Shown here one piece after another: positions 17,661 to 26,220 of a DNA stretch of 54,849 nucleotides (the first letter of the stretch is position 1; the number at the start of each line of letters is the position of its first letter). Position numbers and translations under genes: made by a program. The DNA is taken from positions 1 through 54,849 of the forward strand of contig JALOOU010000012.1 in NCBI GenBank assembly GCA_025454255.1, given 5' to 3'. This DNA comes from Desulfobacterales bacterium (GTDB taxonomy: Bacteria; Desulfobacterota; Desulfobacteria; Desulfobacterales; SpSt-501). Below the pieces are notes generated by a model. It searched no databases. It worked only from the letters and a program-made list of their open reading frames with translations, and was not told the DNA's origin.

Positions 17661-18632
17661 CTACTTCTTGATACCCTTTTCCTTGAAGAACTTCTCGGCC
17701 CCCGGATGCAGGGGAACGGACATGCCGTTGAGGGCGCTCGCGAGCGTAACCTCTTTTCCCTTGGCGTGGGCGCGCTCGATGTCCTTTATGTTGTCGAAGA
17801 TGGCCTTGGTAATCTGGTAGGCCATGGCCTCCTCCATCTCGGCCCGGGCGACCAGAATGGCCATGACGGCAACCGTCGGCACGTCGGCTTCCATGCCCTT
17901 GTAGGCGTCCTTGGGCACAACGGCCTTGGTGAAGAAGGGGTACTTCTTGATCAGCGCATCGGCGGCTTGGGCATCGATGGGGACGATGACGGAATCCAGG
18001 GTCATCGCCGTGTCGACCAAGACGGCGGCGCCGACGCCGACGGAGTAGAAAGCAGCGTCAATGCGGCCGTCTTTCAGATAATCCGAAGATTCGGCGGCCG
18101 TCAGGCGCTCAACCTTGCCCATGTCGTTGAAGGTCATGCCGTAGGCTTCGAGAATCTGCATGGCGTTCTGCTCCGTCCCGCTGCCCAGAGGCCCGACGCA
18201 CACACGCTTTCCCTTGAGGTCTTTGACCGAGGCGATCTTGGCGTCCTTGCGCGCCTGGATCTGGCAGTGCTCCTGGTAGAGGGCAGTGATCCCACGGATG
18301 TTCGCCACCGGCTTGTCGAACATGGGTTTGGTGCCGTTCAACGCGTAAAAGGAGATGTCGTTTTGCAGAATGGCCATGTCGGCGTCGCCCGAGGCGATCA
18401 GCTTGGCGTTGGCCACCGAGGCGCCGGAGGACTCCACCGTGATCTTGATGTCGGGGAGGTTCTTGTGGGCGATGTTGGAAATTGCGCCAGCCAGGGGGTA
18501 GTAAACCCCTACCACCCATCCGGAAGCGATGGAGACAAATTTTTTGGCAGCAAGAGCCGTTGTGGAGGAGACGGCACACAGAAACCCCGCCAAAACCAGA
18601 ACCACGAATACGATCCGCATTTTCTTTTTCAT
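17661..18632 (-). CDS. TRAP transporter solute receptor, TAXI family
   Basis: Periplasmic substrate-binding protein, 323 residues with a Sec signal peptide cleaved near residue 28. TAXI motifs are plain: SIASGWVVGVYYPLAGAIS near the mature N-terminus, ESSGASVANAKLI, and GPLGSGTEQNA. An AAGGAGGGG ribosome site precedes ATG 18632. It is the first gene of the receptor, DUF1850 and permease set. The ligand pocket resembles that of glutamate- or glutamine-type TAXI receptors only at family level, so no substrate is proposed. Confidence 0.9.
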   Translation of the reverse strand: MKKKMRIVFVVLVLAGFLCAVSSTTALAAKKFVSIASGWVVGVYYPLAGAISNIAHKNLPDIKITVESSGASVANAKLIASGDADMAILQNDISFYALNGTKPMFDKPVANIRGITALYQEHCQIQARKDAKIASVKDLKGKRVCVGPLGSGTEQNAMQILEAYGMTFNDMGKVERLTAAESSDYLKDGRIDAAFYSVGVGAAVLVDTAMTLDSVIVPIDAQAADALIKKYPFFTKAVVPKDAYKGMEADVPTVAVMAILVARAEMEEAMAYQITKAIFDNIKDIERAHAKGKEVTLASALNGMSVPLHPGAEKFFKEKGIKK

Positions 18633-18977
18633 GATACCCCTCCTTATTCGGGTGGTCGGTGAGTGTTTCCTGAGTAGTATTTAAAGGAGTAGGCGAAGCC
18701 GATCCGAAAATCAAGTGGATTTTTAGTCCGGTTGGAATGTTGGGACAAATTGACGGAAGCTTCCGAGCGGCCGCCGTGTTTCGCGCGCTCAGTCCTGGTT
18801 GCAGAAGGTTTATGCGCGATTTCCCGGTCAGCCGGCCGGGGAAGTGGATTAAGGTTTGGCCGAATTTGTTTGGGGTGCAGCGCGGGGGGGTTCGCGGTGG
18901 CCTGCCCTCGAAAGCGGTCGATTTGACCGTCCGGCTCAAAGCAGATAAGCTCCTTCCCGCAAAGCAAGGAGGATGCC
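18633..18977. other. Divergent intergenic region between the TAXI receptor and aminotransferase genes
   Basis: Non-coding stretch that must hold two outward promoters. The half next to the receptor gene is AT-richer (TTTAAATACTACT on the minus strand), but I see no clear pair of -35 and -10 boxes. No gene remnant is recognised. Confidence 0.5.
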
Positions 18978-20063
18978 ATGCAAACCTATCCGATCCCCAT
19001 GGTCCCGGGGCCGGTCAGGGCCCACCCGGCGGTGCTGGAGGCCTATCGTGTCGACTACGGCTCGGCCGATCTGGAAGCCGAGTACCTGGAGCTCTACACC
19101 CGGACCGAGGCAAACCTCAAGGCGCTGCTGCAGACGGATCGGTCCGTGGTGATCTTCCTGGGAGAGGGCATGATGGCGCTCTGGGGGGCGCTCAAAAGCT
19201 GCCTCGCTCGCGGGGACCGTGTGCTGTCCATCGGCACCGGCGTCTACGGGTACGGGATCGGCGAGATGGCGGCGGCCGTCGGCGCCGACGTGCGGACGGT
19301 CGGGCGTCCCTACAACGAAACCCTCGCGGAGCTCTCGGCGGTGGAAGCGGCCATCGCCGCTTTCAAGCCCAAGATGATCACGGTCGTGCACTGCGAGACC
19401 CCCTCGGGCACGCTCAACCCCCTCGATGCGTTGGGGCGTTTAAAGCAGGCAATGGGCGTGCCGCTGCTTTACGTGGATGCGGTGTCGAGCATCGGGGGCG
19501 CCCCGGTGCTGCCGGATGCGTGGCACATCGACCTGTGCCTGGGAGGCTCCCAGAAATGCCTTTCCGCGTTGCCGGACACCTGTTTCCTGTCGGTGAGCGA
19601 GGCGGCATGGGACATCATCGAGCAGGTGAATTACGCGGGCTACGATGCCGTCAAACCGTTTCGGGCGGCAGTGGCAAAGCACTATTTTCCATACACGCCG
19701 GGTTGGCAGGCCACGGCCGGCCTCAACGCCGGGGCCGAGGCCATCCTGGAGGAGGGGCTGGAGAGATGTTTCCGGCGGCACTCCGAAGTGGCCGCCCACT
19801 GCCGCCGGCGGCTGGTCGAAATCGGCTACACCCTTTTCCCGGCGCCCGACGCGGTGCCGGCCCCCACCGTCACGGCGGTCAATGTCCCCGGAGCCGTGCA
19901 GTGGCCCGCTTTCGATGCCCGCCTGCGGTCACATGGATTGGTCGTCGGGGGCAGCTACGGGCCGATCGCAGGCAAGGTGTTCCGTTTGGGCCACATGGGC
20001 ACCCAAGCCGACATGGGGTTGATGGACCAAGCGCTGGCAGTGCTCGAAAAAGAGGTGTGCTAG
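18978..20063 (+). CDS. Class V aminotransferase (serine/alanine-glyoxylate aminotransferase family)
   Basis: PLP-dependent aminotransferase of 361 residues. The N-terminal IPMVPGPVRAHPAVL block is typical of the PucG/SGAT/AGAT group. HCETPSGTLNPL and YVDAVSSIGG bind PLP, and the PLP lysine lies in GGSQKCLSA. RLGHMGT near the C-terminus binds the substrate carboxylate. Likely reactions are amino-group transfer to glyoxylate or pyruvate, but the donor is unknown. AAGGAGGATGCC precedes ATG 18978. It is divergent from the TRAP set, which suggests but does not prove that it uses the imported compound. Confidence 0.85.
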   Translation: MQTYPIPMVPGPVRAHPAVLEAYRVDYGSADLEAEYLELYTRTEANLKALLQTDRSVVIFLGEGMMALWGALKSCLARGDRVLSIGTGVYGYGIGEMAAAVGADVRTVGRPYNETLAELSAVEAAIAAFKPKMITVVHCETPSGTLNPLDALGRLKQAMGVPLLYVDAVSSIGGAPVLPDAWHIDLCLGGSQKCLSALPDTCFLSVSEAAWDIIEQVNYAGYDAVKPFRAAVAKHYFPYTPGWQATAGLNAGAEAILEEGLERCFRRHSEVAAHCRRRLVEIGYTLFPAPDAVPAPTVTAVNVPGAVQWPAFDARLRSHGLVVGGSYGPIAGKVFRLGHMGTQADMGLMDQALAVLEKEVC

Positions 20064-20088
20064 AAAATTCTTCCGCATCGCCGCTGCC

Positions 20089-20373
20089 ATGACGCGTTTG
20101 CGGCTGAAGATCGAGCATCTTAACCCGGGCGGCATCATCTCCGACCTCTTCGGCAACTAAATACCGGTGCTCTGCGCCGGACGGGCCCTTGCGAGCCAAG
20201 ACCTGGGCCAAGCCCTTGCAGCGAGCAACGATCCTTTGCTCACCATCCTGAATGCAAACGGGATACGCGGGTCGGGGGCGTTCGCCGCGGGCGAGTATGG
20301 TTTCAAAGCGCGGCAGCCCTCCCATCTCAACGCCTGCGATCTGTGCACCGAGATCCGCTTCTGTCTCGCATAA
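20089..20373 (+). pseudogene. Decayed C-terminal piece of a radical SAM protein
   Basis: One frame runs from ATG 20089 through a TAA at 20158-20160 to a stop at 20371. It reads like the tail of SPASM-type radical SAM proteins: DLFGN then IPVLCAGRAL, a short helical block with NDPLLTIL, and a final ACDLCTEIR matching the usual CHLCxxIR ending. No radical SAM core remains upstream, where the aminotransferase gene ends. It is probably a relic of a deleted gene. The assignment rests on motif resemblance only. Confidence 0.5.
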
Positions 20374-20611
20374 AAAGGAGTCCGACGCTCTCGGGAGCTT
20401 GCCCCGCGGAGGTTCTACGGCCGATCCTGCGACTGAGGTGCAGCGCTGCACGCCGCGGGCCGTTTGCGATCAGCCCGCCCACGCGGCGAACGAGCGCCGG
20501 CCAGCCGTGCCCGCAAGGCCGCGCACACCACCCCCGCCTCCTCGCGCCCCGCGCGCAACCGGCCGCCGCCCGGATCCGGGCCGTTGCACCTGACGTGTCG
20601 ACCCGCTCGCC
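20374..20611. other. GC-rich intergenic region without a recognised gene
   Basis: Very GC-rich stretch between the radical SAM remnant and the SYLF gene promoter. Open frames exist on both strands, but their composition (Arg, Pro and Ala runs) looks like chance translation of GC-rich DNA. Nothing else is seen. Confidence 0.5.
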
Positions 20612-20640
20612 TTGACTGCCTCGCTGGCCCACCTTACCTT
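20612..20640 (+). promoter_or_regulatory. Putative sigma70 promoter for the SYLF gene
   Basis: TTGACT (20612-20617), a 17-base spacer and TACCTT (20635-20640) lie about 80 bases before the ATG of the SYLF-domain gene. Confidence 0.4.
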
Positions 20641-20721
20641 ACCCGCCGAACCGATCGGTCCGCCGACGGAACCGTCCGAGCAAACCGCTTTATGACTTCA
20701 CCCGGAAAGGAGACGTTCGCA

Positions 20722-21303
20722 ATGGCCACACCTCACGCAAAAACGAACTCCCGGAAGTTTCGCAACATCGCTTTCGTTCTGGCGGCGGTCGTTTTGTCCG
20801 CCGTTGCGGCCCAGGGCGTATGGGCCAAGACGGCCAAGGAGATCGACGCCAGCGTAAATGCCTGCCTGGATCGGTTCTACAAGCAGGTCAAAGGCGGCAA
20901 GGAGTTGGCGGGTAAGGCCAAAGGAATGTTGGTCATGCCCAACGTCGTCAAAGCCGGGCTGATCGTGGGCGGCGAATACGGCGAAGGCGCCCTGCGGGCC
21001 GGCGGCAAGACCGCAGGCTATTACAACCTGGCGGCCGGCTCGATCGGCTTCCAGATCGGCGGCCAGGCCAAGGACATCGTCGTCCTCTTCATGACGGATG
21101 CGGTCTTGAAGCAGTTCCAGGCCAGCAGCGGCTGGGAGGCGGGCGTCGACGGCAATGTGGCGCTGGTGAACATCGGCGGGGGCGAGCGCGTCGATTTCAC
21201 CAAGATGAACGACCCGATCGTCGGCTTCGTCCTGGATGTAAAAGGGCTGATGGCGGACATCTCCCTCAAGGGCGCCAAGTTCAGCAAAATCACGCCCAAG
21301 TAG
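20722..21303 (+). CDS. Exported SYLF/Ysc84-domain protein
   Basis: 193-residue protein with a signal peptide ending near residue 35 (AQGVWAK). The rest is one SYLF (Ysc84) domain: GKAKGMLVMPNVVKAGLIVGG, then GYYNLAAGSIGFQIGGQ and ALVNIGGG. SYLF domains bind lipids in eukaryotic proteins; bacterial exported forms are usually of unknown role and found in the periplasm or outer membrane. ATG 20722 has AAAGGAG 9 bases upstream. The frame is open much further back, but that part is low-complexity. It appears to be a single-gene unit. Confidence 0.8.
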   Translation: MATPHAKTNSRKFRNIAFVLAAVVLSAVAAQGVWAKTAKEIDASVNACLDRFYKQVKGGKELAGKAKGMLVMPNVVKAGLIVGGEYGEGALRAGGKTAGYYNLAAGSIGFQIGGQAKDIVVLFMTDAVLKQFQASSGWEAGVDGNVALVNIGGGERVDFTKMNDPIVGFVLDVKGLMADISLKGAKFSKITPK

Positions 21304-21763
21304 CCTCGGCGCCGGGGTTGATCGGCCGGGCCAATCTCCAGGGGCCGTGTGCAACGTACCTGCACCGGCCCCCGCATAGGGCTTTCTGCGCACCGCTCGA
21401 TGTCTGCCCGGGGGCGAGCGTGTCGTCTGCCACCAGTTGTCGGTCGCCGGCGCCCACGCAGAGCACCTGCGGCACCCGCTCTGTCCGAAACGCCAAGAAG
21501 CCATATCCGGCAGGGCTCCCGCACCGGGGAAAGACCGTTTTCGCATTCGGCGGCCCCAGCCCATCGGCATGGCGTCACCTTCAAGGCCTGGGTACGGCCG
21601 GCACTACCCCCGTTGCGGAATGCAAGCACCCCTGGCCGAGAAGACCCACCCGCGCTTCCAAATGTTTATTTCTGTCTCGCCATGTGTTAGTTGACACGCG
21701 GCGGGGAGCATACGCGCAACCACGCCGCAACCCAAGATGGTGACGTTGATCGTGAGGGCCGCC
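21304..21763. other. Intergenic region without a recognised gene
   Basis: About 460 bases between the SYLF and acetyltransferase genes. No frame on either strand resembles a protein family, and no strong hairpin with a T-run was noticed. Confidence 0.45.
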
Positions 21764-22186
21764 ATGCGGATACGCCCTTTCATGCCCTCGGATGAAGATG
21801 TCGTAATCGAATTATGGCGACGATGCGGCCTGCTGCGTCCGTGGAACGATCCGCACAAAGACATCTTGCGCAAACTCAGCGTGCAGCCGGAGTGGTTTCT
21901 GGTCGGAACCATCGGTCCGAAACTCGTCGCTTCGCTGATGGCGGGCTTTGACGGTCACCGTGGCTGGATCAACTACCTCGCCGTCGACCCCGGCCACCAG
22001 CGGCGAGGGTACGGACGCGCGATGATGGCGGAAGCGGAGCGTTTGCTCCGCGATTGCGGATGCCCGAAGATCAACCTGCAGCTTCGCCGCGGCAATCAAC
22101 GCGCGGCCGCCTTCTATGAACGCGTCGGATTTTCGGAAGACCCCGTAGTGAGTTTCGGCAAGCGGCTGATCGCAGACGATGGCTGA
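21764..22186 (+). CDS. ypeA: GNAT acetyltransferase, YpeA type
   Basis: Cytoplasmic N-acetyltransferase of 140 residues, close in pattern to E. coli YpeA: LWRRCGLLRPWNDP, GFDGHRGWINYLAVDP, the acetyl-CoA loop HQRRGYGRAMM, GCPKINLQLRRGNQ and the end SFGKRLI. ATG 21764 follows GAGGG at 6 bases; an earlier start at 21737 adds a tail not seen in the family. The acceptor substrate of YpeA is not established. The neighbouring lipoprotein-like gene begins 42 bases later in the same direction. Confidence 0.85.
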   Translation: MRIRPFMPSDEDVVIELWRRCGLLRPWNDPHKDILRKLSVQPEWFLVGTIGPKLVASLMAGFDGHRGWINYLAVDPGHQRRGYGRAMMAEAERLLRDCGCPKINLQLRRGNQRAAAFYERVGFSEDPVVSFGKRLIADDG

Positions 22187-22227
22187 AATCCCTGTTGGAA
22201 AAAGGGGGATCCGACTGGAGTCGCGCC

Positions 22228-22620
22228 ATGAAAAGGCATGTGTCCTTTCTGCTTGCATTGGGAGTGTTGGTCTTACAGTGGAGCTGCAGTTTCCATGAAC
22301 TCCCGACGAGGCGTTCCGGCGCGAACAGGCTCGGCCAGAGCGAGCTCGAACGCCTGTTTCTCACTGAGAGAACCGTTGAATTCTCGATCATCGGCGGAGT
22401 CGCCACCGTCGACTATTTCCCGGATGGCCGCCAGATCATCGACTGGGGCAGCGGGAAGGACGTCGGCACCTTCCGCATCCACCAGGAAGAATTCTGCAGC
22501 GCGTGGAGCAGTGTGAGAAACGGGGAGGAGAGCTGTTCAAAAATCTACAAGATCAGCGACAACGAATATGAATTTGTCGGCAGCGACGGGACCTCCGCCG
22601 CCGTCATGCGACTCAAATAA
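22228..22620 (+). CDS. Exported small protein, DUF995-like
   Basis: 130-residue protein with an N-terminal hydrophobic export signal (MKRHVSFLLALGVLVLQWSC). The cysteine at the end of this segment could be lipid-modified, although LQWSC is a poor lipobox. The mature part resembles DUF995-type domains: a VDYFPDG turn, GTFRIHQEEFC, and a second cysteine pair around ESCSKIYKI. The function is unknown. ATG 22228 has GGAG 7 bases upstream. It may be cotranscribed with ypeA and converges on the methyltransferase gene at 22675. Confidence 0.55.
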   Translation: MKRHVSFLLALGVLVLQWSCSFHELPTRRSGANRLGQSELERLFLTERTVEFSIIGGVATVDYFPDGRQIIDWGSGKDVGTFRIHQEEFCSAWSSVRNGEESCSKIYKISDNEYEFVGSDGTSAAVMRLK

Positions 22621-22674
22621 GAGGACATCTAAAAACCCCGCTCTCTGCCTTGCGCCTCACCCCGTGGTCGCCAT

Positions 22675-23538
22675 CTATTCTTCGGCGGCCAGGCTGGCTT
22701 CCCAGCCGAGCATGGCTTTCTTGCGCGCCGCACCGCCGCCGTAGTTGCCGAACTCGGCGCATTTGCGCACCACACGGTGGCAGGGGATGACAAAGGAGAC
22801 CGGGTTTCGACCGACCGCATTGCCCACCGCCCGCACCGCCTTGGGGAAGCCGATGTGACGCGCAAGGTCCTCGTAGCTGACGACCGTTCCCAGCGGAATC
22901 CGCAGGAGCGCCTCCCAGACCTTGATTTGAAAGTTCGTCCCCGCAACCATCACCGAAACCGGGGGGGACCGTCGCCGCAGCGAGGGGTCGTAAATGCGCG
23001 CCGCCAGCGGCGCGGTAGCCGCAGGCCTCTCCAGCAGCCTGGCGTTGTTCCAAACGGCCTTCAGCTCGGCCAGCAGGGGGGGGCGGCCCTCGTTTTTCAC
23101 GAACGCCAGCCAGCAGATCCCGCGAGCGGTGATGGCGATCAAACACTCGCCGAAGGGGCTGTCATGAAACCCATAGGTGATCGTCAACCCCTTGCCTTTC
23201 GATTTGAACTCACCGGGCGTCACCGCCTCGCAGACGACGAACAGATCGTGCAGGCGGCCGGGCCCCGAGAGGCCAGCGTCCAAAGCGGCATCGAGCAGGC
23301 TCGCGGAGCGTTGGAGGAGTCGCTTTACGTGCTCCTTGGTCAGAAACTGCAGAAACCGCTTGGGGCTGATGCCGACCCAGCGGTTGAACAGGCGCTGGAA
23401 GTGATACTCGCTCAACCCGACATGATCGGCGATCTGCTTTAGGTCGGGCTGGCGGTCGCAACGGGCTTCGATGAACGCAATCGCCTTTTCGACCCGCGCA
23501 TAGTCGCGGCACGCCTGGGTGAAGTCTTCGCGTTTCAT
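22675..23538 (-). CDS. AraC-type HTH fused to methylated-DNA-protein cysteine methyltransferase
   Basis: 287-residue Ada-like protein. Residues about 10-105 form an AraC helix-turn-helix (HVGLSEYHFQRLFNRWVG and ISPKRFLQF). Residues about 190-280 are the suicide alkyltransferase, with the active site PCHRVV and the preceding GTVVSYEDLA and NPVSFVI blocks. The protein repairs O6-alkylguanine by moving the alkyl group to the PCHR cysteine. It lacks the N-terminal zinc/phosphotriester domain of E. coli Ada, so the usual methylation switch for activation is absent. ATG 23538 has AAGGAG 6 bases upstream. It is convergent with the DUF995-like gene. Confidence 0.88.
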   Translation of the reverse strand: MKREDFTQACRDYARVEKAIAFIEARCDRQPDLKQIADHVGLSEYHFQRLFNRWVGISPKRFLQFLTKEHVKRLLQRSASLLDAALDAGLSGPGRLHDLFVVCEAVTPGEFKSKGKGLTITYGFHDSPFGECLIAITARGICWLAFVKNEGRPPLLAELKAVWNNARLLERPAATAPLAARIYDPSLRRRSPPVSVMVAGTNFQIKVWEALLRIPLGTVVSYEDLARHIGFPKAVRAVGNAVGRNPVSFVIPCHRVVRKCAEFGNYGGGAARKKAMLGWEASLAAEE

Positions 23539-23724
23539 GTGAGGCTCCTTCTCCGAAAGGCTCGCGGGCGTCTGTTGCCATTTTTGTGAAGTCAGTATAC
23601 ACATCGGCCCAATGCGCCGCCACCCGATTCTTGCGATCCAAACGGGCCGGGGCCCTTTGGATCGGATCGGCAATGACCGGGCGAGCCTCCGCGGGGCTCA
23701 CCCCTTTTCCCGTTTGAGTGCTGC

Positions 23725-24486
23725 ATGCCGACGCCAGCTCGAGGGTTCAAGGCCATCCTCTCAACCGACTGGAGCGAATGCCTGTCGCCCTCCGGCCCAT
23801 TCGACTTCATCGAGTTCAGCTATCCCCAGCTTGCGCCCGACCTCCGGGAGATCTTTCGCAACTATACCGGGAACCGGATCTCGCTGGGCGCGGCCTGCCG
23901 CCGGCTCCAGGCGATCCTGCCCGCGCCGGTGACCCCGGAGATGATGGACGCGTACCTGGACCGGTCGTTTGCGGTCTATCGCGGGGTGCCGGAGCTGATC
24001 GAGTGGTGCCGGAGCCAGGACATTCTGTTCATGCTCAACACGACCGCCATGGTCGGCTACTTCCAAAGGGTGTTTGCCAAGAAGCTCTTGCCGCGGGTGC
24101 CGGTCCTGTCCGCCAATGCGCTGCTTCGCTTCCCGCCGGCGGAAAGCGACCCCACCGAGATCTTCGAGCTTCTCGAGACCGCCGACAAAGGCAAGAACAC
24201 GCAAACCGTCGTTGAGCAGTTATCGATTCCAGCCGCCAAAATCGTCGTAATGGGCGACAGCGGGGGGGATGGACCGCACTTCGAGTGGGGGCAGCGCAGG
24301 GGTGCATTCATCATCGGCAGCATGACCAAGCACTCCCTCACCTCCTATTGCGCGCAGCGGGGTGTTGCCATCCAGCTGCGTTTCGGGGTCTCCTACGCGG
24401 AAGGGGAAGGGCGGAGTCTTGAAAACGAAAAGCGGTTCGACTTCATGGATCTCGTCGAACCGCTTCAATCCATCTTGAAACGCTAA
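23725..24486 (+). CDS. HAD-superfamily hydrolase
   Basis: Cytoplasmic HAD-fold protein of 253 residues. The nucleophile motif is STDWSEC near residue 13, where Asp is followed two residues later by Ser rather than the usual Asp. Motif II is LNTT near 109 and motif III is VMGDSGGDG near 173. Loss of the second aspartate of DxD suggests altered or lost phosphatase chemistry. The family is closest to phosphoserine-phosphatase-like HADs with a helical cap. No strong ribosome site is seen before ATG 23725. It is convergent with the peroxiredoxin gene, the ends being 13 bases apart. Confidence 0.65.
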   Translation: MPTPARGFKAILSTDWSECLSPSGPFDFIEFSYPQLAPDLREIFRNYTGNRISLGAACRRLQAILPAPVTPEMMDAYLDRSFAVYRGVPELIEWCRSQDILFMLNTTAMVGYFQRVFAKKLLPRVPVLSANALLRFPPAESDPTEIFELLETADKGKNTQTVVEQLSIPAAKIVVMGDSGGDGPHFEWGQRRGAFIIGSMTKHSLTSYCAQRGVAIQLRFGVSYAEGEGRSLENEKRFDFMDLVEPLQSILKR

Positions 24487-24499
24487 TATCGCCTGCAAC

Positions 24500-24967
24500 T
24501 CAAGCTGCCAGCTCCTGCAGGGTCGCCAGCACCTCTGCGGCATGCCCCTTCGCGGAGGCTTTGGGCCAAACCGCCCGAACGACCCCTTTCGGGTCAACCA
24601 AGACCGTGCTGCGCACCACCCCCTCGAATTCCTTGCCGTACATCTTCTTTTGGCCCCACGCGCCGTATGCCTTTATGACGCCATGGGCCTCGTCGCTCAG
24701 CAAGGTGATGGCCAGGTTGTTCTTCTGGGTGAACTTGTGGTGGGAGACAATGGAGTCCGGGCTGATTCCGAAAATGACGGCACCCAGTTTTGCGAACTTC
24801 GATTTGAGCTCTGAAAACTCCAGAGCCTCGACCGTTCAGCCGCTGGTGCTGTCCTTGGGATAGAAATAGACGACCACCCACTTGCCTGAGACATCTTGCA
24901 GGCACACCTTTTCCGACTGCGCCGATGGCAGGCAGAAAGCGGGTGCCTTGGCTCCAGCTTTCAACAC
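24500..24967 (-). CDS. Selenocysteine peroxiredoxin (BCP/PrxQ type) with in-frame UGA
   Basis: 155-residue thiol peroxidase of the AhpC/TSA superfamily that reduces peroxides in the cytoplasm. The frame contains one TGA, at 24838-24836 (residue 44), within PKDSTSG-U-TVEALEF. This aligns exactly with the peroxidatic cysteine of BCP/PrxQ (PGCTxEA), so the codon most likely specifies selenocysteine. The resolving-cysteine position five residues later is leucine. Downstream motifs VIFGISPDS, FTQKNNLAITLLSDE and STVLVDPKG are intact, so this is not a decayed gene. A hairpin fitting a bacterial SECIS starts 6 bases after the TGA. The start is GTG 24967 (AGGAGG 5 bases before) or TTG 24964. Confidence 0.88.
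24806..24829 (-). promoter_or_regulatory. SECIS-like hairpin after the UGA codon
   Basis: On the minus strand GAG-g-CTCTG pairs with CAGAG-CTC, giving eight base pairs with one bulged G, around a seven-base loop GAGTTTT. The loop begins 15 bases after the TGA and starts with G, which resembles bacterial SECIS elements read by SelB. Confidence 0.65.
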
Positions 24968-25085
24968 GGCGTCCTCCTAATGTAGTAGGGGTTTGTGTTC
25001 TGCGGATAACCTTCTACGCAATTATAGGATTTTCGCGGTCAAGATCAAGCGCCGGCCCCGCCGGCTGAAAGGCGCAGAGATCGGA

Positions 25086-26051
25086 TCAACGGCCGCAAGG
25101 GGTTTTTTCCGCAAAAATCGATTTGAGTTTGTACCAAGCGGCAATCAGGTACACCGCGGCGACAGCGGCGGCCAGACGCGGCACCCAGAGCCAAAAGGGG
25201 TTGATCCCGAATGGCAGGAACAGCAGAGGATCCTCGATCATGGAATGGTTGATCCCGATGGAGATCTGCAGTTTCTCGACCTCCTCCGGGGTCAAGCGCA
25301 GCTCGCGCGCCTGCTCCACGATCACCGCCCCGCCGTAGGCCAACCCGAAAAGCACCCCGGTGAGCCAGAGCAGCCCTGCACGGCGGTCAAGACCCATCAT
25401 CTTCAGGAAAGGGGCAAACATCCGCACGCAGACATCGATCAGATGCAGCGCCTTCGCCAGCTCAATCGTCAGCATCACGCCGAGGACGATCAACAGGATT
25501 TTGACCGCAAGCTGGAGCATATCGAGGAGCCAGCCATGAAGAAAGGGGCCGAAGGCAACGGCCAGGCGCCCCGTTTCAGCGAAAGGGGCTGCGCCGCCCC
25601 CTGCCGCCGGCTGAAGAGACCAGGCGACGGCCAGGCAGGTGATGACGGCGGCGGCCAGCCGTGCCAGGGTGGTCTTGAGAAAGCTGATGCCTGATCGGGC
25701 TTGAATGACGCCCTCCTGCGGCAGGTTGTGGGCGATCAGCACAAACACCGTGACGATGGTCATGTGGTCGACCGACAGCGGCAACACCGCCATGGACGCT
25801 ATGGCGCCGTAGACCCCGGCCGTCAGGCCGATCAGGATCGGCAGCGCCGCAGCCGCCGGAAGGCACAACAGGCCCATGACCGGTTCAAGGATGAAATTGA
25901 GCGATCGAATCCAGCCGAGGTAGTCACACAGGGCGGTGGCGAAAGAGATCGGGAGGAGAATCTTCAGCAGCCACAGGTAGCTGCGCCAGCCCTTGCGGAT
26001 TCCGGTGCGTGCGGCGCTGCGCAGGGTCGCGCTCCAGGAGGAGGATGCCAT
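25086..26051 (-). CDS. Nucleoside-recognition (GATE) domain membrane protein
   Basis: Inner-membrane protein of 321 residues with eight or more hydrophobic segments. Two GATE-like halves are visible, the first around LLKILLPISF through GLTAGVYGAIASM and the second around LLIVLGVMLTIELAK through LTGVLFGLAYGGAVI. Related proteins are annotated as nucleoside recognition or spore-maturation-like and their substrates are largely unknown. ATG 26051 has AGGA 6 bases upstream; the frame is open further but poorer. It stands alone on this strand, 118 bases before the peroxiredoxin start. Confidence 0.7.
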   Translation of the reverse strand: MASSSWSATLRSAARTGIRKGWRSYLWLLKILLPISFATALCDYLGWIRSLNFILEPVMGLLCLPAAAALPILIGLTAGVYGAIASMAVLPLSVDHMTIVTVFVLIAHNLPQEGVIQARSGISFLKTTLARLAAAVITCLAVAWSLQPAAGGGAAPFAETGRLAVAFGPFLHGWLLDMLQLAVKILLIVLGVMLTIELAKALHLIDVCVRMFAPFLKMMGLDRRAGLLWLTGVLFGLAYGGAVIVEQARELRLTPEEVEKLQISIGINHSMIEDPLLFLPFGINPFWLWVPRLAAAVAAVYLIAAWYKLKSIFAEKTPCGR

Positions 26052-26220
26052 GTCGTTTCCTATCGGCCGCCGGGTGCGGCGAGCCCCTCTATAGCACAGC
26101 AGCGCCGTCCCGGCCAACCCTGCGGCTGCGGTGCGTCCCGCTAAAGCCTAAGCCCGTTCGAGCCGAAAATACCCAAAGGGGGCGCCGACGCCGTACGGTC
26201 CGCGGCCCCCGCCCCGTGCG

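Noticed and set aside
20464..20721. N-terminal extension of the SYLF protein
   Set aside because: It is Arg/Pro-rich and lacks a signal peptide; the start at 20722 has a ribosome site and a normal export signal.
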